Shown piece after piece: positions 1-6,476 of a stretch of 6,476 bases of DNA; position 1 is the stretch's first letter, and each line of letters starts with the position of its first letter. The DNA is from Limisoma sp963590405. Lineage in GTDB: Bacteria > Bacteroidota > Bacteroidia > Bacteroidales > Muribaculaceae. The position numbers and the translations under genes were made by a program. The notes below the pieces were generated by a model, which saw only the letters and a program-made list of their open reading frames with translations, was not told the origin of the DNA and searched no databases. The stretch spans positions 1 through 6,476 of the forward strand of contig CAVAPE010000099.1 in the NCBI GenBank assembly GCA_963590405.1. The letters are read 5' to 3'.

Positions 1-1379
1 ACGACAGCAACAACGACACCACCATCATCTACCAAAAGAAGATAGCGCAAGCCGGGCGCGGTAGACGTAGGCAGAGCAAAACGTTGCTCGACATACTGCT
101 TGCACTCTTGCGGTTTAACAAGGACAACCAAAGTTTTTTCTTCTTTGTGCTGAAGAACCTCCATGCTGGTTTCAACAAGATCAACTGGACACGCACCATC
201 TCTTCTACTCCCGCCATCATACAAGGGAGCAGTGCGGTGTATTTGAACCCCGTGAACAAAAAACGGCAGATAAACTTCGATGAGGAGTTGCTTGTCATCT
301 TCTTCTCTATACTCCAATATATCGGCGACACCTATGGCTTAGAGGCAACTATCCCCTGCAACTTTACGCTGATACGTGGACGGCAGTTTGAGAAGTATAT
401 GAACGGCTACGGCAAGGTGCGGTTGCAACATATTAAGTACAAGTATTTCTCTGACAAAGCCTTGCAACTGTGGACGCTCTGCTACGCCTTCTTCGACGAG
501 TCGCGACAAATTAGCGTGAATACCGACCAACGGGAGTATCTGTTGGTGAAGAGCTTCCACATAGTGTTTGAAGCCATCATTGACACCTTGATAGGCGATA
601 ACCCTCTGCCTGATGAAATGGACAAGGTGCAGCGCGACGGTAAGGTGGTAGATCACCTATACACTGCCAAGAGTCTCATAGATAACATAGGCAACACTTA
701 CTACATAGGTGACAGCAAGTATTACAAATTGAGCGGAGAGCTGGGCGAAACGAGCGAATACAAACAGTACACCTACGCACGGAACGTGATACAATGGAAC
801 CTTGACTTCTTCAACAGCGGCAAGCAGACTGCATCGGGCGTGAAGTTGCGCGACGACGTGACTGAGGGTTACAACATCATCCCCAACTTCTTCATATCCG
901 CCCATATCGACAAAAGTTATAGCTATAACGTAGACGGCGTGCAGGAGAGCAACAAGAAAGAGACACGACGAAGAAGCTACCAATTCAAGAACCGTCTGTT
1001 CGACCGCGACACTCTTTTGCTTTTCCACTACGACATAAATTTTCTCTTTATTCTCGCTCTCTATGGCAAGAACAGAACTTCGGAAATCAGTAAGTGGAAG
1101 AACAACATCAGAGCGAAATTTCGCAAAACCATTCAGCAATGGTTGCAGGAGGATTTCAAGTTTTATGCTATGCAACCCCATGCGGACGTGAATGCGAATG
1201 AGTATATCCACAGCCATTTCAAGGAGGTGATCGGCAAGGTGTATGCACCCATCAACGATGGTTCAATCATCATCCTCGCCTTGGATAAAAACTCCGAATT
1301 TGATGATGAGAATAAACAACTGCTTGCGGAGATACGCAAGAGTTTCGATGTGGAAGAATGCAGACTTGGCGCCGATTGA
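1..1379 (+). CDS. LlaJI-family restriction endonuclease subunit, 5'-truncated by window edge
   Basis: The frame is open from the first complete codon (position 3) to TGA at 1377-1379, giving 458 visible residues. A TTG at 84 could be taken as a start, but the frame continues upstream without a stop, so the gene most likely begins outside the window. The product resembles the LlaJI restriction endonuclease family (McrC-like partner of an McrB-type NTPase in multi-subunit restriction systems), recognised from memory of the family and not by a search. Visible support is an N-terminal block with KINWTRTI and AVYLNP followed by helices. A nuclease-like core follows: FEAIID (Glu codon at 570-572), then YIGDSKYYK (Asp codon 711-713) as the D-x-K of a PD-(D/E)xK fold, then YKQYTYARNVIQWNL. 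In such systems it would cut foreign DNA together with an ATPase/GTPase and a methyltransferase, expected upstream. DNA specificity cannot be read from the sequence. A second TGA follows directly at 1380-1382. Confidence 0.78.
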   Translation, partial: DSNNDTTIIYQKKIAQAGRGRRRQSKTLLDILLALLRFNKDNQSFFFFVLKNLHAGFNKINWTRTISSTPAIIQGSSAVYLNPVNKKRQINFDEELLVIFFSILQYIGDTYGLEATIPCNFTLIRGRQFEKYMNGYGKVRLQHIKYKYFSDKALQLWTLCYAFFDESRQISVNTDQREYLLVKSFHIVFEAIIDTLIGDNPLPDEMDKVQRDGKVVDHLYTAKSLIDNIGNTYYIGDSKYYKLSGELGETSEYKQYTYARNVIQWNLDFFNSGKQTASGVKLRDDVTEGYNIIPNFFISAHIDKSYSYNVDGVQESNKKETRRRSYQFKNRLFDRDTLLLFHYDINFLFILALYGKNRTSEISKWKNNIRAKFRKTIQQWLQEDFKFYAMQPHADVNANEYIHSHFKEVIGKVYAPINDGSIIILALDKNSEFDDENKQLLAEIRKSFDVEECRLGAD

Positions 1380-1445
1380 TGACTTCAGTCATTGACTTGT
1401 TGGTTGCTTATGCAAATATGGTCAATAATTTTTAACAAAAAATAT

Positions 1446-1476
1446 TTTGTGCTTATTTGATGGCGCACTATCTTTG
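1446..1476 (+). promoter_or_regulatory. Bacteroidetes-type sigma-A (sigma-ABfr) promoter
   Basis: The -33 element TTTG is at 1446-1449 and the -7 element TATCTTTG (consensus TAnnTTTG) is at 1469-1476, separated by exactly 19 nt, the spacing known for Bacteroides housekeeping promoters. An A/T-rich tract (about 1427-1448) lies upstream and could act as an UP-like element. Start of transcription is expected roughly 7 nt after the -7 box, near 1483. It lies downstream of the endonuclease stop and points at the fimbrial operon, so it is the best candidate for the operon promoter or for a leader RNA. Confidence 0.72.
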
Positions 1477-1503
1477 CCCCAGAAGTAACGTTAAGCACTT
1501 TTT

Positions 1504-1869
<366 letters not shown>

Positions 1870-1919
1870 CGGTTTGCGTTTCAACGAAAGTAATAATTTT
1901 TAGCAAATAAAAAACAAGT

Positions 1920-2510
1920 ATGAAGTTTAAGTGTATAAAAACATTCTGCATCCTTCTGCTGGCACTTTCATGGCAAGGAATGACGGCGCAAAAAGTGGCT
2001 TTGAAGACCAACGCGGCTTACTGGGCTACGACAACACCCAATTTAGGCGTGGAAGTGGCACTGGCTCCAAAGTGGTCTCTCGATGTCTCTGGAGGATATA
2101 ATCCTTGGACTTTTTCCAACAACAAGAAGTGGAAACACTGGCTTGTGCAGCCGGAGTTGCGTTATTGGTTCTGCGAGAAAATGGGCGGACATTTCTTGGG
2201 ACTCCATTTGAACGGTGGACAGTACAACATCGGCAACATCAATACGGACTTTAAGATGCTTGGTACAGACTTCTCAGTGTTGAAGGATTCAAGATATGAG
2301 GGTTGGTTTGTTGGCGCAGGCATTGGATATGGTTACTCCTGGATGCTCAACAAGCATTTCAACTTAGAGGCAGAAATTGGAGTGGGCTACAACTATTCTC
2401 GTTATTCCCGTTTTGAGTGCGCTACTTGTGGCAGCCAAGTGGAGAAAGACAAAAGTCATCACTTTGTCGGGATTACGAAAGTGGCAATCAACTTAGTTTA
2501 TGTATTTTAA
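1920..2510 (+). CDS. DUF3575-family outer-membrane beta-barrel protein
   Basis: The product is 196 residues with a type I signal peptide: basic KFKCIK, hydrophobic core to about residue 18, and likely cleavage after MTA (residue 23). The mature part alternates polar and aromatic/hydrophobic residues with many Gly, Tyr and Trp, and ends in VYVF, the C-terminal aromatic expected of outer-membrane barrels. It matches the DUF3575 type found next to Bacteroidales fimbrial genes (for example TNAAYW near the mature N-terminus, and WSLDVSGGYNPW). It probably sits in the outer membrane; a biochemical function is not established for the family. A CxxC pair (C167, C170) lies in a predicted surface or periplasmic loop. 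The start at 1920 follows an A-rich leader and gives a well-formed signal peptide. The gene ends 3 nt before the next start, indicating co-transcription and perhaps translational coupling. Confidence 0.82.
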   Translation: MKFKCIKTFCILLLALSWQGMTAQKVALKTNAAYWATTTPNLGVEVALAPKWSLDVSGGYNPWTFSNNKKWKHWLVQPELRYWFCEKMGGHFLGLHLNGGQYNIGNINTDFKMLGTDFSVLKDSRYEGWFVGAGIGYGYSWMLNKHFNLEAEIGVGYNYSRYSRFECATCGSQVEKDKSHHFVGITKVAINLVYVF

Positions 2511-2513
2511 TCT

Positions 2514-3944
2514 ATGTCAGATATGAAACCAGTATATAGTTATATTGCAGCACTGACATTTGTCTGCGCAGTACAATCTGCATATGGCCAGGAAATTTTG
2601 AGCGGTGAAGCGTCTGTTGAAAACGTGAAAATAGAAAAGAAGTCTGACCAGATGCAGGTGTCAATGGATATTGTCCCAAACCAGAAATGGAATGTTAAGT
2701 CCAATCGGGCTATCGTTCTTACTCCAGTCCTTGGAAACGATGAAAATCAGGATACACTCCCGTCTGTGCAGATTTTGGGTAGAAACCGTTATATATACCA
2801 TTTGCGTAACATCTCAAACGCTGCCAAATCGCAGGTTTATAAAGCCTCGGAAACCGGTGCGGTGCATTATGAAGCGTCAATACCTTATCAAAAGTGGATG
2901 GACAAATCTACATTGATGCTCAACGAAGACCTTTGCGGCTGTTGCCAAACGTTGTTGGCCACTGAACAGGCTGAACTGGGAAAGCACTTAGGACAAAGTG
3001 CTTTTACGCCAGTGCTTGCCTACATAGTTCCTAAGGCAGAGGCAGTGAAAGTTCGTGCCGAATCGGCGCAGGCCTACGTAACATTCCCAGTTTCGAAGAG
3101 TTACATAAACGAGTCTTACCTTAACAACCGAAATGAACTGCAGAAAATTCTTGACACTCTGTCGAAGGTGCGCAATGACAAAGATGTGGCAATTACGGGA
3201 ATGCAACTGAAGGGATATGCTTCGCCAGAGGGTAGTTATAACGACAATGCTCGCTTGGCAAAATCAAGAACGGAGGCAGTAGCCGCCTATGTGGAGAAAT
3301 CTTTTGGAGCATCGTTGAACTGTCCGATATCCACGTCGTATGAGGCTGAGAACTGGGCAGGGTTGGAAGATTTTATCCGTCAAAGTGATTTGCCTGAGAA
3401 AAATCAGTTGCTTGCAATCATTACTTCGCCGGAGTTTGCTGATAATCCCGACGGTCGCGAATGGAAAATCAAGAGCACTTATCCCAATGCTTATCGCCAG
3501 TTGCTGACCGAGTGTTATCCTATGTTGCGCCGGACAGACTATAGGGTTGAGTTTACAGTGCGTTCCTTCAGCATCGAAGAGGCAAAAAGTTTGATAAACA
3601 CTCAGCCGCAGAAACTCAGTTTGCAGGAAATGTACAATGTGGCACAGACTTACGAGCCCGGCAGCGATGCCTATAATGATGTTTTTGCCACGGCAGTACG
3701 CATGTTCCCGCAAGATGCTACAGCTAATCTGAATGCCGCAAACTCAGCGTTGCAGCATGGTGATTTGTCAATGGCTGAGAAATATTTGCAGAAAGCCGGC
3801 GACAGCGGTGAAAGCATCTTGGCACGTGGCGTGCTGGCTATGCTGAAAGGTGATGTGGCAACAGCCACTGAACTGATTACCAAGGCGCAGTCGATGGGAG
3901 TCGAGGAAGCAACATCAAATTTGGAACAAATTAGAAACATGTAA
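2514..3944 (+). CDS. DUF3868 / OmpA-like envelope protein with C-terminal helical repeats
   Basis: The product is 476 residues from ATG 2514; an in-frame ATG at 2523 gives a more typical signal peptide (MKPVYSYIAAL, cleavage near AYG) and may be the true start. After the signal comes a DUF3868-like domain (to about residue 180) that includes DLCGCC at 139-144. An OmpA-C-like domain follows (about 188-350) with the motif GYASPEG at 234-240 and LAKSR ending at R252. Aligned by eye to E. coli OmpA, R252 matches the conserved diaminopimelate-contacting Arg, but the Asp is replaced by Ser (S237), as in many Bacteroidetes ASPEG proteins. The last 100 or so residues are helical and TPR-like (NLNAANSALQHGDLSMAEKY). 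It is probably periplasmic or outer-membrane-associated and may link the fimbrial apparatus to peptidoglycan. The gene lies between the DUF3575 gene (3-nt gap) and the major fimbrin gene (37-nt gap), consistent with one operon. Confidence 0.8.
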   Translation: MSDMKPVYSYIAALTFVCAVQSAYGQEILSGEASVENVKIEKKSDQMQVSMDIVPNQKWNVKSNRAIVLTPVLGNDENQDTLPSVQILGRNRYIYHLRNISNAAKSQVYKASETGAVHYEASIPYQKWMDKSTLMLNEDLCGCCQTLLATEQAELGKHLGQSAFTPVLAYIVPKAEAVKVRAESAQAYVTFPVSKSYINESYLNNRNELQKILDTLSKVRNDKDVAITGMQLKGYASPEGSYNDNARLAKSRTEAVAAYVEKSFGASLNCPISTSYEAENWAGLEDFIRQSDLPEKNQLLAIITSPEFADNPDGREWKIKSTYPNAYRQLLTECYPMLRRTDYRVEFTVRSFSIEEAKSLINTQPQKLSLQEMYNVAQTYEPGSDAYNDVFATAVRMFPQDATANLNAANSALQHGDLSMAEKYLQKAGDSGESILARGVLAMLKGDVATATELITKAQSMGVEEATSNLEQIRNM

Positions 3945-3981
3945 TAGTAACTTATCATTTTAAATCCTTAATTAACAAAAA

Positions 3982-5514
3982 ATGAAAATTAAAAATTTAT
4001 TTTACGGTGCTGTGGGCGTGGTCGCCCTTGCCATGACAGTGACATCATGCAGCAATGATGATGTTGTTGCTAATAATGAAGACAAAGTTGGAGTGTACAT
4101 GTCCTTGCAGGTGGTTGGACCGAAGTCAACGACCACTACAAGAACAATGGCTGGTTATGATCAGACCGAGCAGGGCACAGAAGCACAAAACAAGATTTCA
4201 AGCCTCTTGGTTCTGTTGTGCGACAAGACTACTCATCAGGTAGTTGAGGCTCATTCGCTTACTTCCAGCGATTTGCTTGCCACAACAGATGGCGTAACCA
4301 CTAAAGTTCGACTTACAACAAAAACAGGCAGCTATGACGTGTATGCAGTAGCCAATCCTCCACAAGGTCAGACTTATGCAATCGGTACAGATATGACTGG
4401 ACAAACCATCGAGAATGTGACCGAGCAACTGATGCAAACGCAGTATGCAAAGGACAACCAGTTTATCATGTTCAACGAGTGCAACGGTTCTGATGATCTT
4501 GGCGGAGCAAACATTGAAATTACAGCAGCCAACGATTATGACAATCCAGCACATAGCGATGTAATCTATTTGGACCGTTTGGCTGTGCAAATCAGAAGCA
4601 AGGCAGAGACTGTCAGTACATCCGACATTACCGCAAGCTATGCCTTCTTGACAGGCGCTACCTTGGAAAGCTACAAGTTGCTGAATGGTGCAACCAAAGT
4701 AAACTTGCAACAGAAATGGAGCAATACTTTGGCTGAAAATGGAAATGGTTTCCCTTGGATTAACTTGCTCCAGACTCCAGCCATGCGCGAGGGTACTAAC
4801 GCAGGAAATGATGCGGATTACTACAACCACTTGACCAACTTCCGTACCATCAATATGGAAAATGGCAATTACACTGTAGTAAAAGACCTCTACGAAACTA
4901 TCGCCTCTTATGGAACTTCTTCCAGCATCTTCTGTATGGAGAACCACCCAGAAGAAGCCTTGCTTGGTAACACCACTGGTTTGGTATACAAGTTTAAGTC
5001 TACTGTAACTGGCAGCGACAACAAGGCAGGCAATGGATGTTTCTACGGCTACAACGACAAGTATTTCGCAACATTGGCTGCATTGCAGGCTGCTTATCCT
5101 CACGCATTTGACTTGGCTTCAGGCACCAGCACAGCAGAGAAACTGGCTGCAGCAGAAGAAGAACTTTCAACTGCCTATGCGTCAGCCGACAAGCAAACTG
5201 AAATTTCCAAATTCCGTGTGAAGTACAGTGTTAAGGTTTATACCGATGGTATTATGTACTACACTTACTTCATCAAAGACAAGAACTACAAGAATGCAGC
5301 TGACGGCAAGAGCTATTACTCAGTGATGCGTAACACCATCTACGACCTTACTGTTACAAACTTGCTTCGCATCGGTACAGACATCCCTGGCGGATGGACT
5401 CCGGACAAAGACGAGCCTACAGATCCAGTAGAGCCAAACAACGTTTATATGGTTGTAGAAGCTAAGGTTAACAATTGGGTTCTGAGCATAGAAAATAACA
5501 TCGAGCTTGAATAG
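3982..5514 (+). CDS. Mfa1-family major fimbrial subunit (type V pilin) lipoprotein
   Basis: The product is 510 residues and the structural subunit of an Mfa1/FimA-like fimbria. It has a lipoprotein signal: hydrophobic segment 9-20 and lipobox VTSC with C23 as the lipidated cysteine, followed by SNDD. In the family, the exported lipoprotein is cut by a trypsin-like protease after an Arg in the N-terminal strand, exposing a groove for a partner strand. R54, in TTTTRTMAG, is the natural candidate here and K48 a weaker one. The C-terminal part carries the family hallmark MRNTIYDLTV (449-458), then an acidic proline-rich linker and the end NNWVLSIENNIELE (497-510), the likely donor strand. The gene is 37 nt after the DUF3868 gene with an A-rich leader, and a strong hairpin follows its stop. 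No internal stop or frameshift is visible. Assignment to Mfa1 type over FimA type rests on these motifs and the following Mfa2-like gene. Confidence 0.87.
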   Translation: MKIKNLFYGAVGVVALAMTVTSCSNDDVVANNEDKVGVYMSLQVVGPKSTTTTRTMAGYDQTEQGTEAQNKISSLLVLLCDKTTHQVVEAHSLTSSDLLATTDGVTTKVRLTTKTGSYDVYAVANPPQGQTYAIGTDMTGQTIENVTEQLMQTQYAKDNQFIMFNECNGSDDLGGANIEITAANDYDNPAHSDVIYLDRLAVQIRSKAETVSTSDITASYAFLTGATLESYKLLNGATKVNLQQKWSNTLAENGNGFPWINLLQTPAMREGTNAGNDADYYNHLTNFRTINMENGNYTVVKDLYETIASYGTSSSIFCMENHPEEALLGNTTGLVYKFKSTVTGSDNKAGNGCFYGYNDKYFATLAALQAAYPHAFDLASGTSTAEKLAAAEEELSTAYASADKQTEISKFRVKYSVKVYTDGIMYYTYFIKDKNYKNAADGKSYYSVMRNTIYDLTVTNLLRIGTDIPGGWTPDKDEPTDPVEPNNVYMVVEAKVNNWVLSIENNIELE

Positions 5515-5541
5515 CCAATAGGACCTGGAATCTAATCCTTT

Positions 5542-5566
5542 TGGAACGGGGCAACGCCCCGTTCCA
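5542..5566 (+). terminator. strong GC-rich hairpin after the major subunit gene
   Basis: The arm GGAACGGGGC (5543-5552) pairs perfectly with GCCCCGTTCC (5556-5565) around a 3-nt loop, and an outer T-A pair (5542/5566) makes 11 bp. It starts 27 nt after the stop codon. A/T-rich sequence follows (ATTAAACTT) but without a continuous T-tract, so termination is probably partial. Placed between major and minor subunit genes, it could lower read-through into the minor subunit gene or stabilise the 3' end of the abundant fimbrin mRNA. Confidence 0.65.
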
Positions 5567-5653
5567 TTAAACTTCTATAGTTAAAACTTGCCAGTAGACA
5601 TTCAGAATCTGGTGGGGGCTATATATTTATAGAATCAACGAAAATATAAAATA

Positions 5654-6476
5654 ATGCGAACATCAAAATATATCATTGTCATTCTTTTATTCTTTATGGC
5701 CGTCATGAGTTCGTGTGTCTATGACGATCAGTCGGACTGTGCTTTAAACTTGAGGTTTAGGTATGTTTACAATATGCAGAATGCCGACGGCTTTACACAT
5801 GAGGCCGATGAGGTGGATGTGTATGTGTTCGACTCCGACAAAAATTTTGTGGGCAAGTATTCCAGTCACGTGAGTGACGGAGAAACCTGCACAATGCAGT
5901 TGCCAATGCTTAAATCGGGTAAATACACATTTGTGGCTTGGGCTTACAGCACCAAAGAGCAAGACGACTTGGCAAACTTCAAACTGCAGGCACAGGAGCC
6001 AAATATTACAATCGAGGCTTTGTCGTCACGCCTTCAGCGAGTTGACAATAAGGCAAACCATCGATTGAACAGTTTGCTGAATGGCACATTGGAAGCGGAA
6101 ATTTCGGGCACAAACAGAAATCTGACCATCGATATGATGAAATGCACCAATGCCATCCGCGTGATATTAATGCCAACCCGAGCTGGCAAAACCCTTGACA
6201 GCAGCGATTATGACATACATATAGATGGTAAAACCGGTTGGCTTGCTTATGATGCTTCTCCGTATCAGCCAGACCCGTTGACCTACTATCCATATTACCA
6301 GAACTTGGAAAAAAGCAGTGAAACAAATAACGAAACATCGATAGATAATGCCGTGGTAGCGGACTTTAACACTTCCCGCATTATGGACGGCAGCAACCCC
6401 AGACTTGTGGTGCGCAACAGCAAGTTGGACAAAGAGGTGCTGAACATCGACTTGGCGTGGTTCCTTTCTTTGCAAG
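5654..6476 (+). CDS. FimB/Mfa2-family minor fimbrial subunit/anchor lipoprotein, 3'-truncated by window edge
   Basis: The frame is open from ATG 5654 to the right edge (274 complete codons), so the stop lies outside. The N-terminus is a lipoprotein signal: MRTSK, a hydrophobic stretch at 7-17, and lipobox MSSC with C21 lipidated, followed by VYDDQSDC. Family features are LRFRYVYNM just after the signal, VDVYVFDSDKNF (54-65), the later FVAWAY (93-98) that closes the first beta-sandwich, and KCTNAIRVIL in the middle. Mfa2/FimB proteins terminate or anchor the fimbria at the outer membrane and limit its length; that role is carried over from Porphyromonas gingivalis. The gene is 139 nt after the major subunit stop, separated by a strong hairpin. 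The leader is A/T-rich with no Shine-Dalgarno sequence and no convincing promoter, so it is probably expressed by read-through. Further minor-subunit genes are expected downstream. Confidence 0.83.
   Translation, partial: MRTSKYIIVILLFFMAVMSSCVYDDQSDCALNLRFRYVYNMQNADGFTHEADEVDVYVFDSDKNFVGKYSSHVSDGETCTMQLPMLKSGKYTFVAWAYSTKEQDDLANFKLQAQEPNITIEALSSRLQRVDNKANHRLNSLLNGTLEAEISGTNRNLTIDMMKCTNAIRVILMPTRAGKTLDSSDYDIHIDGKTGWLAYDASPYQPDPLTYYPYYQNLEKSSETNNETSIDNAVVADFNTSRIMDGSNPRLVVRNSKLDKEVLNIDLAWFLSLQ

Noticed and set aside
84..86. TTG at 84 as the start of the endonuclease gene
   Set aside because: The frame is open to the window edge and the upstream residues look like continued protein, so truncation by the window is more likely.
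29..1217. Antisense open frames opposite the endonuclease gene (29-331, 339-656, 657-1217)
   Set aside because: They lie wholly opposite a convincing gene, show no family features and have no promoter; they are shadow frames.
1379..1392. Inverted repeat ATGACT/AGTCAT as terminator of the endonuclease gene
   Set aside because: As RNA it gives only a 5-bp stem around a 4-nt loop, with no T-tract, too weak to call.
1449..1498. GTGCTTA (1449-1455) and TAAGCAC (1492-1498) as inverted repeats for promoter inversion
   Set aside because: Only 7 bp without extension, expected by chance several times in 500 nt. Inversion would split the -33 from the -7 box, and no recombinase gene is in the window.
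1873..1901. TTTG (1873-1876) and TAATTTTT (1894-1901) as the operon promoter downstream of the hairpin
   Set aside because: The spacer is only 17 nt and the -7 box lacks the final G. It would leave a leader of about 12 nt. It is possible but not strong enough to list.
2988..5103. Antisense frames opposite the DUF3868 and fimbrin genes, including one of 301 codons at 4198-5103
   Set aside because: The + strand proteins carry clear signal sequences and family motifs. The antisense products are Cys/Ile/Val-rich with no recognisable domain, which is typical of reverse-strand reading.
5744..6475. Short frames on both strands within 5744-6475
   Set aside because: All overlap the Mfa2-like gene, which is open from 5654 to the window edge with a lipoprotein signal and family motifs.

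Overview
The window looks like Bacteroidales DNA, most likely Prevotella/Bacteroides-like. The reasons are a TTTG / TAnnTTTG promoter, starts without Shine-Dalgarno sequences but with A/T-rich leaders, and a fimbrial gene order known from that order. The genus is inference only. All genes that can be supported are on the + strand, and no RNA gene, CRISPR array or insertion sequence was seen.

Layout. (1) Positions 1-1379 hold the 3' part of a gene for a LlaJI-family restriction endonuclease subunit, entering from the left edge. (2) Positions 1380-1919 are a 540-nt stretch without a confident gene, but rich in signals: a textbook Bacteroidetes promoter (1446-1476), a small hairpin (1569-1604), a weaker second promoter candidate (1652-1681), a 29-nt (AC)14 microsatellite (1684-1712) and a 19-bp hairpin (1826-1872). 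A possible small ORF (1504-1869) runs through it. (3) Positions 1920-3944 hold two nearly touching genes for exported envelope proteins: a DUF3575-type outer-membrane beta-barrel and a DUF3868 / OmpA-like / helical-repeat protein. (4) Positions 3982-5514 hold an Mfa1-family major fimbrial subunit lipoprotein. (5) Positions 5515-5653 hold a strong hairpin and a short leader. (6) From 5654 to the right edge is the 5' part of a FimB/Mfa2-family minor subunit/anchor lipoprotein; it has no stop codon inside the window.

How it works together. Positions 1920-6476 read as the start of a type V (Mfa-like) pilus operon. The major subunit is exported as a lipoprotein, trimmed at an N-terminal basic residue and polymerised by strand exchange. 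The Mfa2-like protein terminates or anchors the fibre at the outer membrane. The DUF3575 and DUF3868/OmpA proteins are commonly found beside such operons and probably act as envelope partners, though their exact role is not established. The long leader, with a microsatellite and a large hairpin in front of a surface-structure operon, is the most unusual part of the window and suggests variable or attenuated expression. The hairpin after the major-subunit gene may set the ratio of major to minor subunits.
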